64,000 bases of DNA. Origin: Rufibacter immobilis (GTDB lineage: Bacteria > Bacteroidota > Bacteroidia > Cytophagales > Hymenobacteraceae). The stretch covers positions 496,001 to 560,000 of the forward strand of contig NZ_RJJE01000009.1 in assembly GCF_003721565.1 (NCBI RefSeq), written 5' to 3'. This document shows, piece after piece, positions 26,903 to 38,501 of the stretch. Within the stretch, counting starts at the first letter, position 1. Every line of letters starts with the position of its first letter. The translations under genes and the position numbers were made by a program. A model generated the notes under the pieces. That model did not search any database and was not told the origin of the DNA. It was given only the letters and a program-made list of their open reading frames with translations.

Positions 26903-28045
26903 ATGAATAAGAAACCGATGTATAGCTTGGTAAGGGGCGCCTTTCTTGGAGTTGTGCTTTTGAGTGCAGCCTGTAGAACTGCCCAACCCGATACCAGCGA
27001 GTTGACGCTGAAAGAGGCGTTCAAAGGTAAATTCCATATTGGCACGGCACTCAACGCGCAGCAGATTACGGGGAAAGATGCGGCGGCGGTGCAGGTGGTG
27101 AAAACGCACTTCAACGCCATTGTGGCCGAGAATTGTATGAAAAGCGGGCTGGTCCAGCCCCGTGAGGGGCAGTTCAACTTTGACCTGCCCGACCAATTCG
27201 TCAGGTTTGGGGAGGAGAACAACATGCTCATCAACGGGCACACGCTCATCTGGCACTCGCAGGCACCCCGGTGGTTCTTCACCGACAGCCTGGGCAGGGA
27301 CGTGTCGCGGGAGGTATTAATCCAGCGCATGAAAACCCACATCTACACGGTGGTAGGCCGGTACAAAGGCCGGGTGCATACCTGGGATATGGTGAACGAA
27401 GCCATTCTGGACGACGGCACCTGGCGCAAAAGCAAGTTCTACCAAATCATAGGGAAAGATTTCATCAAGTTGGCTTTCCAGTTTGCGCGCGAGGCTGACC
27501 CCAAGGCAGAGTTGTACTACAATGATTACTCCATGTCCATGCCCAAGAAAAGAGCGGGCGTGGTGGAAATGGTGAAAGAACTGCAGCAACAGGGAGTTAA
27601 GATTGACGGAATTGGCATGCAGGGCCACATCGGGTTGACGTACCCCACCTTAGAAGATTTTGAGAACAGCATCCTGGCTTTTTCTGGTCTGGGCGTCAAA
27701 GTGATGGTCACGGAACTGGACCTGACGGTATTGCCTTCGCCCGGCGGAAACATAGGCGCCGAGGTATCGGCTAATTTCGAGTACCAGCAGAAGATGAACC
27801 CTTACCCGAACGGGTTGCCAGATTCGGTGAGCCAGGCTTTCAATGTGCGGTACTTAGATTTCTTCAAGCTCTTTTTGAAGCATCAGGACAAAATTTCCCG
27901 CGTGACTTTGTGGGGCGTGAGCGATAAAGACTCCTGGCGCAACGGCTGGCCAGTACGCGGCCGAACCGATTATCCGTTGCTTTTTGACCGAGAATACAAG
28001 CCCAAGGCCGTGGTGAAGTCCATCATTCAGGCTGCCCAACAATAA
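26903..28045 (+). CDS. GH10 endo-1,4-beta-xylanase, lipoprotein
   Basis: A 380-residue retaining xylanase that cuts the xylan backbone. The lipobox is LLSAAC with Cys24, so it is membrane-anchored, probably at the outer membrane. The GH10 barrel shows [15 protein letters not shown], the acid/base Glu166 in TWDMVNEAI, and the nucleophile Glu271 in [18 protein letters not shown] near the end is the usual last barrel strand. The GH97 gene starts 4 nt after its stop, so the two are co-transcribed. Confidence 0.95.
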   Translation: MNKKPMYSLVRGAFLGVVLLSAACRTAQPDTSELTLKEAFKGKFHIGTALNAQQITGKDAAAVQVVKTHFNAIVAENCMKSGLVQPREGQFNFDLPDQFVRFGEENNMLINGHTLIWHSQAPRWFFTDSLGRDVSREVLIQRMKTHIYTVVGRYKGRVHTWDMVNEAILDDGTWRKSKFYQIIGKDFIKLAFQFAREADPKAELYYNDYSMSMPKKRAGVVEMVKELQQQGVKIDGIGMQGHIGLTYPTLEDFENSILAFSGLGVKVMVTELDLTVLPSPGGNIGAEVSANFEYQQKMNPYPNGLPDSVSQAFNVRYLDFFKLFLKHQDKISRVTLWGVSDKDSWRNGWPVRGRTDYPLLFDREYKPKAVVKSIIQAAQQ

Positions 28046-28049
28046 GCTT

Positions 28050-30011
28050 ATGCGTTTCAAAAAAATGAAAAGTACATTTCCGCTATTCCTTTATTTATTG
28101 ATGTGCATTCCCTTCTTAACGCAGGCGCAAAACACTACCGTGCAGAGTCCAGACGGTCGGCTTCAGGTAGAGGTACTTTTGCAGAACGGCCAACCGCAGT
28201 ACCGGGTCAGCTACGCCGGGGAATCCATTCTGGAGAACTCGCCGCTGGGCTTGAAAACCAATCTGATTGATTTTTCCAGTAACCTGACGCTGGAAGGCAG
28301 CAAGCAAAGCAAGATTGACCAGACCTATAGCCAGGAGAAAATCAAACGGTCGCAGGTGCACTACCAGGCCAATGAGCTGGAATGTACGTTTGTGAACAAA
28401 GACAAAAAGGTGCTGCAGGTAGTGTTCAGGGTAAGCAACAATGACATCGCCTTCCGGTACCAACTCCCCGAACAAGGCGACCCTCGGGCGCTGGTGGTGG
28501 AGCAGGAAATGACTGGTTTCAATTTCCCGCAACAGGCCAAAGGCTTTTTAACGCCGCAGTCTAAATCCATGGTTGGTTTTGCCAGAACCAAACCCAGCTA
28601 TGAGGAGGGCTATCAGGTAGAGCAGGACATCGCCGCCAAATCGGCGCACGGGTTGGGGTACACGTTTCCGGGGCTTTTCAGAGTTGGCTCGCATTGGGCG
28701 CTTATCTCCGAGACTGGCGTGAGAGGCCTTTACTGCGGTTCCCACCTCAATGATCCCACGGCAGACGGTACGTACACCATCGCGTTCCCAGATATCACGG
28801 AGAACAACGGATTTGGCAGCACCGGGGCCGCCATCGGCGTGCCGGGCACAACGCCGTGGCGCACCATTACAGTAGGCAAGGGCCTGAAGCCCATTGTGGA
28901 GACTACCATCCCTTATGATGTAGTAGAGCCGCTGTATGAACCTTCCATCAAATACGCCTACGGCAAAGGAACCTGGAGCTGGATCATGTGGCAGGACCAA
29001 AGCATGAAATACGAGGATCAGGTCACGTATATTGATCTGGCGGCGCAGCTAGGCTACCAGTTTATTCTCATTGACGCGCTTTGGGATAAGAATATTGGGT
29101 ACCCGCGCATGGAGGAGCTTATCAGGTACGCGGCCTCTAAAAATGTAGGCGTCTTTTTGTGGTACAACTCCAACGGAACCGTCAATGACGCCCCCCAGAC
29201 GCCCTTGAACAAAATGAATACCGCCATTGCCCGCAAAAAGGAAATGCAGTGGATGAAACAGAACGGGGTGAAAGGCATTAAAGTCGATTTCTTTGGCGGA
29301 GACAAGCAGGAAACCATGCGGCTCTATGAAGACATCCTCTCGGATGCGAATGATTATGGGTTGATGGTGGTTTTCCACGGGGCCACGCTGCCCAGAGGCT
29401 GGGAGCGCATGTTCCCCAATTACGTGGGCAGTGAAGCCGTACTGGCTTCTGAGAACCTGATGTTCAGCCAGCATTCTAACGACCGGGAGGCCTTCAGTGC
29501 CACCTTACACCCTTTCATCCGGAACGCCGTGGGTAGCATGGAGTTTGGCGGCGTGGTCTTGAACAAGCGCTACAACCGCACCAACAATGGCGGAAATTAC
29601 CGCAAAACCACCGATGCGTTCCAATTGGCGACCTCGGTACTGTTCCAGAACCCGGTGCAGTTTTTCGCGCTCGCGCCCAACAACCTGCAAGACGCTCCCG
29701 CCTTCGCGATTGATTTCATGAAACAGGTACCCACTACCTGGGACGATACCCGCTTTCTGGATGGCTATCCCGGCAAGTACAGTGTACTGGCCCGGCAGCA
29801 CGGAGCCAACTGGTACGTGGCCGGCGTCAATGCCCAGGCGGAGCCCGTGAACCTGAAACTAAGTTTGCCTATGTTTTCCGGGAAAGAGGTCATTTTCTAC
29901 GGCGATAACCAAGACGGCAGCAGCTACACAAAAAAAGTGAAAGTAGCCAAAAACGGCGAGCTTAAAGTCACCATTCAGCCGCAGGGAGGCATTGTGGTAG
30001 TGGGCAAGTAA
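28050..30011 (+). CDS. GH97 glycoside hydrolase, probably alpha-galactosidase type
   Basis: A 653-residue exported enzyme (signal peptide ending FLTQAQ; a second ATG at 28065 would give a neater signal). It has the three-part GH97 layout: N-terminal beta-sandwich (to about 280), central barrel (YAYGKGTWSWIMWQ onwards) and C-terminal sheet ending GGIVVV. Barrel segment GVKGIKVDFFGGDKQ carries an Asp at the position of the nucleophile in retaining GH97 alpha-galactosidases; inverting SusB-type enzymes lack it. It could trim galactose from xylan or galactomannan side chains. Family sure, specificity inferred. Confidence 0.9.
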   Translation: MRFKKMKSTFPLFLYLLMCIPFLTQAQNTTVQSPDGRLQVEVLLQNGQPQYRVSYAGESILENSPLGLKTNLIDFSSNLTLEGSKQSKIDQTYSQEKIKRSQVHYQANELECTFVNKDKKVLQVVFRVSNNDIAFRYQLPEQGDPRALVVEQEMTGFNFPQQAKGFLTPQSKSMVGFARTKPSYEEGYQVEQDIAAKSAHGLGYTFPGLFRVGSHWALISETGVRGLYCGSHLNDPTADGTYTIAFPDITENNGFGSTGAAIGVPGTTPWRTITVGKGLKPIVETTIPYDVVEPLYEPSIKYAYGKGTWSWIMWQDQSMKYEDQVTYIDLAAQLGYQFILIDALWDKNIGYPRMEELIRYAASKNVGVFLWYNSNGTVNDAPQTPLNKMNTAIARKKEMQWMKQNGVKGIKVDFFGGDKQETMRLYEDILSDANDYGLMVVFHGATLPRGWERMFPNYVGSEAVLASENLMFSQHSNDREAFSATLHPFIRNAVGSMEFGGVVLNKRYNRTNNGGNYRKTTDAFQLATSVLFQNPVQFFALAPNNLQDAPAFAIDFMKQVPTTWDDTRFLDGYPGKYSVLARQHGANWYVAGVNAQAEPVNLKLSLPMFSGKEVIFYGDNQDGSSYTKKVKVAKNGELKVTIQPQGGIVVVGK

Positions 30012-30028
30012 TAGAAAAATTTGCTTTG

Positions 30029-30066
30029 CGTTTAGGGCCTGTTTTTCTGAAAACGGCCTTAAAACA
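30029..30066. repeat. CGTTTAG element, decayed palindromic form (copy 14)
   Basis: CGTTTAGGGCCTGTTTTTCT is followed by GAAAACGGCCTTAAAACA. It follows the GH97 stop codon by 18 nt. Confidence 0.75.
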
Positions 30067-30139
30067 GACTAGGTTTGGGGTAAGTTTTAAATTACTGTGA
30101 GGCAGTATTCCAAACTTTGGAGAGACATTATTTGATTGA

Positions 30140-31009
<870 letters not shown>

Positions 31010-31162
31010 CAAAACCGGTTAAAAAGGAAGGTAGCAGCCCCTATTATAACGAATGCCAGAGCAACAGAATAGCGGCTGGATTTAGTAAAAACGAAGAAGC
31101 GTCTGCACCCAACGGGGTAAGCTACTGGCTGCTCTATCTTCTTAAAAGAGAACGTGGATTTT

Positions 31163-32740
31163 ATGATGAAGAACCTTTCCCAACTAGGTTTCCTTGCCCT
31201 GGTTTATCTCTGCCTGGCGTTGCCTGCAGTCGGCCAAGGGGCCAAGAACCCCATCATTCACGCCGATGTGCCTGACATCGCCATCATACGGGTTGGTGAC
31301 ACCTATTACATGAGCAGCACCACCATGCACATGAGCCCGGGCGTGCCCATCATGAAGTCAAAAGACCTGGTAAACTGGAAGCTGGTTAACTACGCCTATG
31401 ACACGCTGGCAAATGTAGATGAATTAACGTTCACCAACGGGAAAAGCACCTACGGAAGAGGCTCATGGGCCAGCAGCCTGAGGCACCACAACGGCACTTT
31501 CTACGTGACCACCTTTGCACAAACCACTGGCAAAACGCATGTGTACACCACCAAAGACATTGAGAAAGGCCCCTGGAAAGCAATTTCCTTTCCTCCTTCC
31601 TACCATGACCATACCTTGTTCTTTGAGGAAGACGGACGGGTGTACCTGATTTACGGTGCCGGCAAGTTGAGAATGGTGGAATTACAAACAGACCTTTCCG
31701 GCCCAAAGCCAGGCACGGACCGGGTGCTGATTGAGAACGCGAGTGCGCCTGCCGGGTCTACTATCAACCTGCAAGCCGAGGGTTCCCAGCTTTTCAAGGT
31801 GAACGGCAAGTATTACCTCTTCAACATCACATGGCCCAAAGACGGCATGCGGACGGTGGTTGTGAACCGCGCAGACAAAATCACGGGTCCCTATGAAGGC
31901 CGCTTGGCTTTGCAGGACAAAGGCGTGGCGCAGGGCGGCTTGATTGACACTCCCAATGGTGACTGGTACGCCTACCTGTTCCGGGACTATGGCGCGGTTG
32001 GGCGCATCCCATACCTGGTGCCGGTGAAATGGGAAGACGGCTGGCCCGTTTTAGGGATTGACGGTAAAGTGCCCGATAAGCTGAACCTGCCCGCCAGCAA
32101 AGGCCTCATGCCGGGTATTGTGGCGTCAGATGAGTTCACCCGCAAGAAGGGCGAGGCGGCCTTGCCTTTGGTGTGGCAGTGGAACCATAATCCAGATAAC
32201 CAACTCTGGTCTGTGACGGAACGGAAAGGCTTCCTGCGGCTGACCACCGGCAGAGTGGATACATCCTTCCTGCTGGCTCGGAACACGCTTACCCAACGCA
32301 CCATCGGGCCGGAGAGCGCCGGCGCCACGCTCCTGGATGTGTCCAGGATGAAGGACGGTGATTTTGCCGGCCTGGCCTTGTTGCAGCAACGGTATGGTTT
32401 AGTGGGGGTGAAATTTGAAAACGGGGCCAAATTCATTGTCATGGTCAATGCTCAATCCGGAAGACCGGAGGAAGTGGGGCGCATTCCTCTGCAACAAAAC
32501 AATGTGTATTTAAAGGCGGAATGTGATTTCAAGGAGCGGAAAGACGAGGCGAATTTCTTCTACAGCTTGGACGGAAAGACTTGGAAGAAAATCGGCTCAC
32601 CGCTGAAAATGGTTTATACCCTCCCGCACTTTATGGGCTACCGTTTCGGGTTGTTCAACTACGCCACCAAAACGCCGGGCGGTCAGGTAGATTTCGATTA
32701 CTTCCGGATAGAGGACCGAATCACCGCCCCGGGTAATTAA
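31163..32740 (+). CDS. GH43 beta-xylosidase-like enzyme with C-terminal concanavalin-type domain
   Basis: An exported enzyme of about 525 residues (the ATG pair at 31163/31166 is preferred over GTG at 31154). The five-bladed propeller shows the first catalytic Asp in [19 protein letters not shown] and [21 protein letters not shown], with the acid Glu in [18 protein letters not shown]. From about residue 330 a beta-sandwich follows ([13 protein letters not shown] and [13 protein letters not shown]), as in xylosidases with the C-terminal concanavalin-A-like domain. It is 18 nt from the next GH43, so both are in one unit. Likely acts on xylo-oligosaccharides. Confidence 0.91.
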   Translation: MMKNLSQLGFLALVYLCLALPAVGQGAKNPIIHADVPDIAIIRVGDTYYMSSTTMHMSPGVPIMKSKDLVNWKLVNYAYDTLANVDELTFTNGKSTYGRGSWASSLRHHNGTFYVTTFAQTTGKTHVYTTKDIEKGPWKAISFPPSYHDHTLFFEEDGRVYLIYGAGKLRMVELQTDLSGPKPGTDRVLIENASAPAGSTINLQAEGSQLFKVNGKYYLFNITWPKDGMRTVVVNRADKITGPYEGRLALQDKGVAQGGLIDTPNGDWYAYLFRDYGAVGRIPYLVPVKWEDGWPVLGIDGKVPDKLNLPASKGLMPGIVASDEFTRKKGEAALPLVWQWNHNPDNQLWSVTERKGFLRLTTGRVDTSFLLARNTLTQRTIGPESAGATLLDVSRMKDGDFAGLALLQQRYGLVGVKFENGAKFIVMVNAQSGRPEEVGRIPLQQNNVYLKAECDFKERKDEANFFYSLDGKTWKKIGSPLKMVYTLPHFMGYRFGLFNYATKTPGGQVDFDYFRIEDRITAPGN

Positions 32741-32757
32741 TTTTTCAAGCTGATAAT

Positions 32758-34131
32758 ATGAAAATATTCAACCGCATGGTCAAGTTTACAGGTTGCTTTC
32801 TTCTGCTGATGTGGTTTGCATCTTCAGAAATGCAGGCACAAAACCCAATTGTCCAGACCGCCTACACCGCTGACCCGGCACCTATGGTGTATAAAGATAA
32901 ACTGTACCTGTATACCAGCCACGATGAAGACGAGTCTACCTGGTTTACCATGAATGACTGGAAGTTGTATACCACTGAGGACATGGTGAACTGGACTGAT
33001 CACGGCACCATTCTGTCCTACTCAGATTTCAGTTGGGCCAAAATAAATGCGTGGGCCCCGCAATGCATTGAGCGGGGAGGTAAATTCTACATGTATGTTC
33101 CCGTCACCACCAAGGATAACAAAGGAGCCATTGGGGTAGCGGTTGCCAACAGTCCGTACGGGCCGTTTACAGATCCTTTGGACAAGCCCTTGGTCCAAAG
33201 CGGTGTGGGTGACATTGACCCTAATGTGTTCATAGATGACGATGGGCAGGCCTATCTGTACTGGGGCAACCCTAACTGCTACTACGTCAAACTGAACGAG
33301 GACATGATTTCTTACCAGGGAGAAGTCGTGAAGGTGCCCAACACGGTAGAATCGTTTGGCAAGCGCGAAGGCAACCCAGAGAGGCCCACCACCTACGAGG
33401 AAGGCCCCTGGCTCTACAAACGCAAAGGATTGTATTATCTGCTATTCGCCGCAGGCCCCATTCCAGAGCACATTGGCTATTCCACCAGTTCCAGCCCTAC
33501 CGGCCCCTGGAAATACCAGGGTGTGTTAATGCCAACCGAAGGCGGCAGTTTTACCAATCACCCGGGCATCATTGACTTCAAAGGGAAGACTTATTTCTTC
33601 TATCACAACGGAGCCTTGCCGGGCGGCGGCGGTTTTACCCGCTCCGTTGCGGTGGAAGAAGTGGCCTTCAAAAAAGACGGCACCATACAACCCCTGAAAA
33701 TGACGAAGGGCATTACCAAAGGTCTAGCCCCAATAAATCCATTTGTGAAGAACGAGGCAGAGACCATGGCCTGGTCTGAAGGGGTGAAATCTGGGCAGAA
33801 TGAAAAGGTTGGCGTATTCGTGACAGCCCAGCGGAATGGGGCTTACACCAAAGTAAAAGACGTGGACTTCAGGAAAACCGGAGCCTCCAAATTGACGGCC
33901 CGGCTTGGTACCACCCACAATGGCAATGTGACCATGGAAATCAGGTTGGGAAGTGTGGAAGGCGAGTTGATAGGTACCTTGAACGTGCCGCTCACCGGCG
34001 GGAATGACAGATGGGCTTTGGTATCAACCGATGTTAAAAAAGTCACCGGCGTCCACGATGTCTATTTTGTCTTCAAAGGAAAAGCAGCCAGCAACATCCT
34101 GTTTTTCGACTACTGGAGATTTTCAGAATAA
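32758..34131 (+). CDS. GH43 arabinofuranosidase-like enzyme with CBM6-type domain
   Basis: A 457-residue exported enzyme (signal peptide to EMQAQ, about 28). [19 protein letters not shown] holds the catalytic base Asp, [20 protein letters not shown] the pKa-modulating Asp, and [18 protein letters not shown] the acid Glu, all with GH43 spacing. Residues about 330-457 form a CBM6-like sandwich (KNEAETMAW at its start, FFDYWRF at its end), which would bind xylan. This combination is common among arabinofuranosidases that debranch arabinoxylan. Exact linkage specificity is not resolvable. Confidence 0.91.
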   Translation: MKIFNRMVKFTGCFLLLMWFASSEMQAQNPIVQTAYTADPAPMVYKDKLYLYTSHDEDESTWFTMNDWKLYTTEDMVNWTDHGTILSYSDFSWAKINAWAPQCIERGGKFYMYVPVTTKDNKGAIGVAVANSPYGPFTDPLDKPLVQSGVGDIDPNVFIDDDGQAYLYWGNPNCYYVKLNEDMISYQGEVVKVPNTVESFGKREGNPERPTTYEEGPWLYKRKGLYYLLFAAGPIPEHIGYSTSSSPTGPWKYQGVLMPTEGGSFTNHPGIIDFKGKTYFFYHNGALPGGGGFTRSVAVEEVAFKKDGTIQPLKMTKGITKGLAPINPFVKNEAETMAWSEGVKSGQNEKVGVFVTAQRNGAYTKVKDVDFRKTGASKLTARLGTTHNGNVTMEIRLGSVEGELIGTLNVPLTGGNDRWALVSTDVKKVTGVHDVYFVFKGKAASNILFFDYWRFSE

Positions 34132-34227
34132 TCATTATTGAACAGGGCATCTAAATAAACTCCCAGCGCTTCTGATTCAGGAGAAGTAGCGGGACTCAAA
34201 CAGCAAATAAACAGCTAATATTTTAAG

Positions 34228-35988
34228 ATGAAGAAATCAAAATTTGGATTTGCTCCCTGGAGAAACAGGCGGGCGGCAGTACTCAGCGTTTTTATGGCCT
34301 TTTTTTCATTTTTGACTCTAACTGGAAACAGCCAGAATTTGAAAAAAGGTGCTAAAAACGCGCCAGTGTTTTCCAATTCTGTCTATGAAGGAAGCGACAA
34401 GGTGTACAAAGACCATCCGTTAAAGGAGGGTGAATTCTATAATCCCATTTTGCAGGGGGCCTATCCAGATCCCGCTATCACCCGCAAAGGCAATGATTAC
34501 TACCTGGTAGCTTCCACTTTCGCTATTTTCCCTGGGGTACCTGTTTTCCATTCTAAAGATTTGGTGAACTGGACGCAGATTGGGCACGCGTTAGAACGCG
34601 TTTCGCAGCTGGATGTGCATGACACGCCTATCAGCGCCGGTGTGTATGCCCCAGACATAGAGTACAATCCCAACAATGACACGTTCTACATGATTGTGAC
34701 GGCCTTTGCCGGAGGAGCAGGGAACATTGTGGTGAAATCCAAGGACCCGGCCAAAGGCTGGAGTGAGCCCTACAAGCTGAATTTCAGCGGAATAGATCCT
34801 TCTATGTTCTTTGATGATAACGGGAAAGCCTATGTGGTCCACAACGATGCCCCAGACAAAGGCAAAGAACTGTACGAAGGGCACCGCGTGATCAAGGTAT
34901 GGGAATATGATCTTGCCAAGGACCAGGTCATTGCCGGAACCGACAAGATTATAGTAAACGGCGGAGTGGACCTCGCGAAAAAACCTATCTGGATTGAAGC
35001 CCCCCATATCTACAAGAAAAACGGACGCTATTACCTGATGTGTGCCGAGGGTGGCACGGGTGGAAATCACAGCGAAGTAGTGTTCGTAAGCGATTCTCCT
35101 ATGGGGCCCTTTACTCCGGCTCCTAATAACCCTATCCTGTCGCAAAGAAGTTTGAACCCCAACCGGGCAAACAAAGTAGACTGGGCCGGCCACGCCGATT
35201 TAGTGCTAGGTCCTGATAACAAATACTATGGCGTGTTCCTAGCCATCCGTCCAAATGAAAATAACAGGGTAAACATTGGGCGTGAGACTTTTATCTTGCC
35301 GGTTGATTGGTCTGGTGAGTTTCCTATTTTCATTAATGGACTAGTGCCTATGGAGCCGAAGCTGCAAATGCCCAAAGGTGTGGTAAACAAAACCGGGAAA
35401 GACGGCTTCTTCCCCAATGGCAACTTCACCTTCAGGGATAACTTTACTTCTAAAAAGCTTGACTACCGGTGGGTAGGGTTAAGAGGCCCGCGTGAGGCGT
35501 TTATTTCTACAACCAAGAAAGGTTTACAGATTAATCCGTTTCCGGCAAACATCAAGGAGCTTAAGCCTACTTCAACGCTCTTCCTCCGTCAGCAGCACAA
35601 CAGTTTCTCTTATACCACCACGCTTGATTACAAGCCGGCATCAGAAAAGGATTTGGCGGGTATTACGTTAGTACAAAGCGAGAAATTCAACTACGTTTTT
35701 GGCCTAACCCTAAAAGGCAAAGATGCCTATCTGGTGCTGGAAAAGACCGAGAAAGGAGCCTCCAAAGTGATCGCCAGCCAAAAGGTAGAGGTTAAGAAGC
35801 CAATTCAACTTCGGGTTAAGGCCGAAGGAGATGCCTACCAGTTTAGCTATTCAACAAACGGGAAAGACTTTGTAGATCTGGGCGGTCCTGTTTCGGGAGA
35901 TATTCTCTCCACCAACGTAGCAGGAGGTTTCACGGGCACCTTAATTGGGCTGTACGCCACTTCGGCAAACGATGCGTTGCCCCAATAA
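34228..35988 (+). CDS. GH43 xylosidase/arabinofuranosidase with beta-sandwich domain
   Basis: A 586-residue exported enzyme. The N-terminus is a signal peptide ending near NSQ at about residue 36. FYNPILQGAYPDPAITRKGNDYYLV holds the catalytic base Asp in pieces, FSGIDPSMFFDDNGKAYVV the second Asp, and KPIWIEAPHIYKKNGRYYLM the acid Glu. From about residue 400 a concanavalin-like domain follows (FTFRDNFTSKKLDYRWVG). It is a second, longer xylosidase-type GH43 and is not a close copy of the one at 31163. It forms part of the rightward xylan cluster, 96 nt after the CBM6-bearing gene. Confidence 0.91.
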   Translation: MKKSKFGFAPWRNRRAAVLSVFMAFFSFLTLTGNSQNLKKGAKNAPVFSNSVYEGSDKVYKDHPLKEGEFYNPILQGAYPDPAITRKGNDYYLVASTFAIFPGVPVFHSKDLVNWTQIGHALERVSQLDVHDTPISAGVYAPDIEYNPNNDTFYMIVTAFAGGAGNIVVKSKDPAKGWSEPYKLNFSGIDPSMFFDDNGKAYVVHNDAPDKGKELYEGHRVIKVWEYDLAKDQVIAGTDKIIVNGGVDLAKKPIWIEAPHIYKKNGRYYLMCAEGGTGGNHSEVVFVSDSPMGPFTPAPNNPILSQRSLNPNRANKVDWAGHADLVLGPDNKYYGVFLAIRPNENNRVNIGRETFILPVDWSGEFPIFINGLVPMEPKLQMPKGVVNKTGKDGFFPNGNFTFRDNFTSKKLDYRWVGLRGPREAFISTTKKGLQINPFPANIKELKPTSTLFLRQQHNSFSYTTTLDYKPASEKDLAGITLVQSEKFNYVFGLTLKGKDAYLVLEKTEKGASKVIASQKVEVKKPIQLRVKAEGDAYQFSYSTNGKDFVDLGGPVSGDILSTNVAGGFTGTLIGLYATSANDALPQ

Positions 35989-36138
35989 AGCTCCTAACTG
36001 GCTCCTATAACCACTTCCACGGTGATAAGGCTCTTGGCAATTGTCAGCTGTCAGGAATATAGGCGGAACTCCTTTGTTCGCATATCAGAAATTGCATAAA
36101 TGTATTAAATAGTTAACCCTTACCTATCCATCATTTAT

Positions 36139-37089
36139 ATGACTTATATACCAATCAACGTAGCTAAAGCCTGGCTTTTTGCCTGCTTCCTTATTTTTGC
36201 TGCCCCAGTACTGGCACAAGATGGCACCATCTATCCGCTCAAAGCCCCAGCCGAGCCCAAAGCCATTCCTCTTGGTACGGGCGGGGTAGATGGCCAGAAG
36301 GCCCCGGAAACCTGGTTCCGACAGTGGGGTGATCCTATGGCCCGAAATATCTCTTCTGCAACCCTCACCCCTTTTTTGCCTGCCCCGGGTAAGGCGAATG
36401 GCACTGCCGTGATTGTGGCGCCGGGTGGCGGATTCCGGTGGCTCTCCATGGACAACGAGGGCTGGGAGGTTGCGAAGGCCCTTGCAGACCAGGGCATCGC
36501 CGCTTTTGTGTTAAAGTACCGCCTCCATCCCACCCCGGAGTCACTTGACGACTTCAAGGCATGGATGGAGCAACCCCGGACTTCCCCAGCTGCCTCGTCC
36601 AACACAACGCAAAGCACCACTCCGCCCCGACCGCCTCAATTGGATCTTTCAAACCAGTTGGAGGATGCAGAGGCTGCTTATGCCCTGATCCTTAAGAGAG
36701 CGAAGGAATGGGGAGTAGATACGGGCAGAATAGGCATGATTGGTTTCTCGGCTGGAGCAGGCCTGACCATGCATGCAACCCTCAACTCCAAGACTATGAA
36801 ACTGGCTTTTATTGGACCTATCTATGGAGGTATGGGCCCGGTGGAAGTACCGAAGAACGCCCCACCCATGTTCAACGTCATCGCCACCGATGACTTTCTC
36901 TTCCGTGGTCAGTTTGGAGTGATTGATTCCTGGTATAAGGCGGGTATCCCGGTGGAGTTTCATCTCTACCAGAACGGCGGCCACGGTTTCGGCCTCGGCA
37001 ACCCTGACAGAACCAGCAACCGTTGGTTTGATGCTTTCATGCACTGGTTGAACGTGAACAAATTTGTCACCCCCAAGTCTGGCAAGTAG
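36139..37089 (+). CDS. Exported alpha/beta hydrolase, probable xylan esterase
   Basis: A 316-residue alpha/beta hydrolase with signal peptide (to VLAQ at about 27). VIVAPGGGFRWLS is the oxyanion segment, GMIGFSAGAGLTMH holds the nucleophile serine, and NGGHGFGLG the catalytic His. An insert of about 30 residues rich in Pro, Ser and Thr (near residue 145-170) is low-complexity, perhaps a lid or linker. It ends the xylan cluster and is followed by a 20-bp-stem terminator. Resembles acetylxylan-esterase-type BD-FAE/dienelactone-hydrolase-like enzymes; substrate inferred from context. Confidence 0.84.
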   Translation: MTYIPINVAKAWLFACFLIFAAPVLAQDGTIYPLKAPAEPKAIPLGTGGVDGQKAPETWFRQWGDPMARNISSATLTPFLPAPGKANGTAVIVAPGGGFRWLSMDNEGWEVAKALADQGIAAFVLKYRLHPTPESLDDFKAWMEQPRTSPAASSNTTQSTTPPRPPQLDLSNQLEDAEAAYALILKRAKEWGVDTGRIGMIGFSAGAGLTMHATLNSKTMKLAFIGPIYGGMGPVEVPKNAPPMFNVIATDDFLFRGQFGVIDSWYKAGIPVEFHLYQNGGHGFGLGNPDRTSNRWFDAFMHWLNVNKFVTPKSGK

Positions 37090-37153
37090 CTAGAGGGTAT
37101 CTGATTTAAAAGTACAACTTTGAGTGAACGGAAAATCAGTTCATTGATTTTAA

Positions 37154-37197
37154 AAAGTAAGAAGGGCTATTCTCTTAAGAATAGCCCTTCTTACTTT
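37154..37197. terminator. Strong terminator at the end of the xylan cluster
   Basis: A perfect 20-bp stem (left arm AAAGTAAGAAGGGCTATTCT) with a CTTA loop. A- and T-rich flanks on both sides would let it work in both directions. Confidence 0.9.
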
Positions 37198-37434
37198 AAC
37201 GCTCAGGTTTTAGTTTAGATCAAACGAATCTACCGTTTGATGAACCAAGAATGGGGTTCTTCTTGAATACTTGATCTTATAATAGATAAATATATTCATG
37301 AAATACCGTTGTTGCCGGTGCTTTTGGCAATCAGAGACGATATCAGTTTAAGCATCCCCTTTAATCAAGGAGTAAATAAATAGCGTTGCTTCTGTTCAGG
37401 ATTGGCAGGGATGCACCTATTGGCTTTAAAAACA

Positions 37435-37467
37435 AAAACGGCTTCTACATGTTGTAGAAGCCGTTTT
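37435..37467 (-). terminator. Terminator of tRNA-Arg
   Basis: AAAACGGCTTCTAC and GTAGAAGCCGTTTT form a 14-bp perfect stem. On the minus strand it directly follows the tRNA 3' end and runs into GTTTTTG. Confidence 0.85.
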
Positions 37468-37470
37468 GTG

Positions 37471-37544
37471 TGGTCGCGTAGGGAGTCGAACCCCAAACCT
37501 TCTGATTCGTAGTCAGATGCTCTATCCAGTTGAGCTACGTGACC
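37471..37544 (-). tRNA. tRNA-Arg (anticodon ACG)
   Basis: On the minus strand a 74-nt cloverleaf is seen: acceptor GGTCACG / CGCGACC, D stem GCTC/GAGC, anticodon stem TCTGA/TCAGA around CTACGAA (anticodon ACG, read as ICG after deamination), and T stem TGGGG/CCCTA around TTCGACT. Acceptor pair 5:68 is an A-C mismatch. The 3' CCA is not encoded. Confidence 0.95.
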
Positions 37545-37563
37545 GTTGTTTGATTTAGTGTTG

Positions 37564-37594
37564 CAAAGGTAGATACTTCATTCTTTATACGCAA
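37564..37594 (-). promoter_or_regulatory. Promoter of tRNA-Arg
   Basis: On the minus strand TTG (37592-37594), 20 nt, then TACCTTTG (37564-37571). This matches the Bacteroidota -33/-7 pattern and lies 19 nt before the tRNA. Confidence 0.8.
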
Positions 37595-37773
37595 GTACCT
37601 CTGCAAAGATTTTTAACAAAAAAGCACACACCAACTCTTACCACCTTAACATCAGGTAGTTAATTTTACACTTTGTGCGTCACCACACACGGCATCCTCT
37701 ATATAATACATCGATCTGCTTCATTTTTTAGCTGGATCTGGATGTGATTCTCAACTTGCCTCACTTCTAAAAC

Positions 37774-38500
37774 TTTTTTGGCAGTGGTTTACAATGTATG
37801 ATGCTTTGTTTTTTGGTTGTTCCGATAGTTGAACATTAGGATCGAGCTCGCATCATGGATTTCCTTCTTATTGGAGAAGCAGGTTGTTTTCCTGACCAGC
37901 CTCCTGTTCCTGGCTCTCAAATAGGTATTTACTCCCTCTATATCTTTTGCATAAGCCTTGCACACCCTGTGCCTCCCTGCTGGTATCATCTGGGCGAAGG
38001 CTTCCCAATGGTCGGCGCAGTACTCTCCGATTTCCACTCCCTCCAGCTTTCTGAGCAGTAGGCATACAAAAGCCAGTACTTCCCTTTCCTGCGCCTGCCC
38101 AAGAAGCTCCAGACCTCGTCTATCTGCACCGAATTGTAGTACCGCCGCGCTGGTGCTATGCTAAGTTAGCCACCTTGCCGGCACAAGTTGTCCTGCTGCA
38201 CTTCCTGCTTACCCCCAGCGGCGTCTCGATGTCCCTGACGCCGTTGTTCCGCCCCAAAAGCCGCAATATAAGCTGCTTGGTGGCCGGGTTTAGCGCCTCT
38301 GTACTGGTAAGTGGCCTGGAACTGCTTCCTGCAGCAGTGGAATAGCAGGCTCTGAGCACCGTTCCTTCCCGTCTTTTACTACCTTACTGCTCTGGCAGTG
38401 GGGACAGTTTATTTTGATGAGGACTTCGAACATTCCATCATCTTGAACACTCTGCTGCCAACTTTTATCCCATCATACTTTCTAAACCACTACCAAAAAA
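37774..38500 (-). mobile_element. Decayed IS1-family insertion sequence
   Basis: About 727 bp bounded by inverted repeats TTTTTTGGCAGTGGTTTA (37774-37791) and TAAACCACTACCAAAAAA (38483-38500), matching at 17 of 18 positions. Inside is a frameshifted IS1 transposase. Size and ends fit IS1-family elements. I find no clear target duplication. The right end lies one base from the stop codon of the acyltransferase gene. Confidence 0.88.
37789..38433 (-). pseudogene. IS1-family transposase, multiply frameshifted
   Basis: Reading leftward from the ATG at 38433, the InsA-like zinc motif NCPHCQSSKVVKDGK is seen, then frame changes to FQATYQYRG, then to PATKQLILRLLGRNNGVRDI, VQIDEVWSFLG and finally the long C-terminal frame with IEGVNTYLRARNRRLVRKTT up to 37789. 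These are successive blocks of one IS1-type (InsAB') transposase in different frames, so at least three frameshifts have accumulated, more than the single programmed shift of the family. The gene is dead. Confidence 0.88.
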
Positions 38501-38501
38501 T

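Larger units (their letters stand above)
37090..37470. other. Intergenic region between the xylan cluster and tRNA-Arg
   Basis: Holds the strong terminator at 37154-37197 and the tRNA-Arg terminator at 37435-37467. Between them, about 230 bp show no gene, repeat or promoter that I can support. Confidence 0.6.

Noticed and set aside
36139-36139. SusR-type or hybrid two-component regulator for the xylan cluster
   Set aside because: No regulator gene is found within or next to 25871-37089; the only propeller regulator adjoins the beta-glucan susC.
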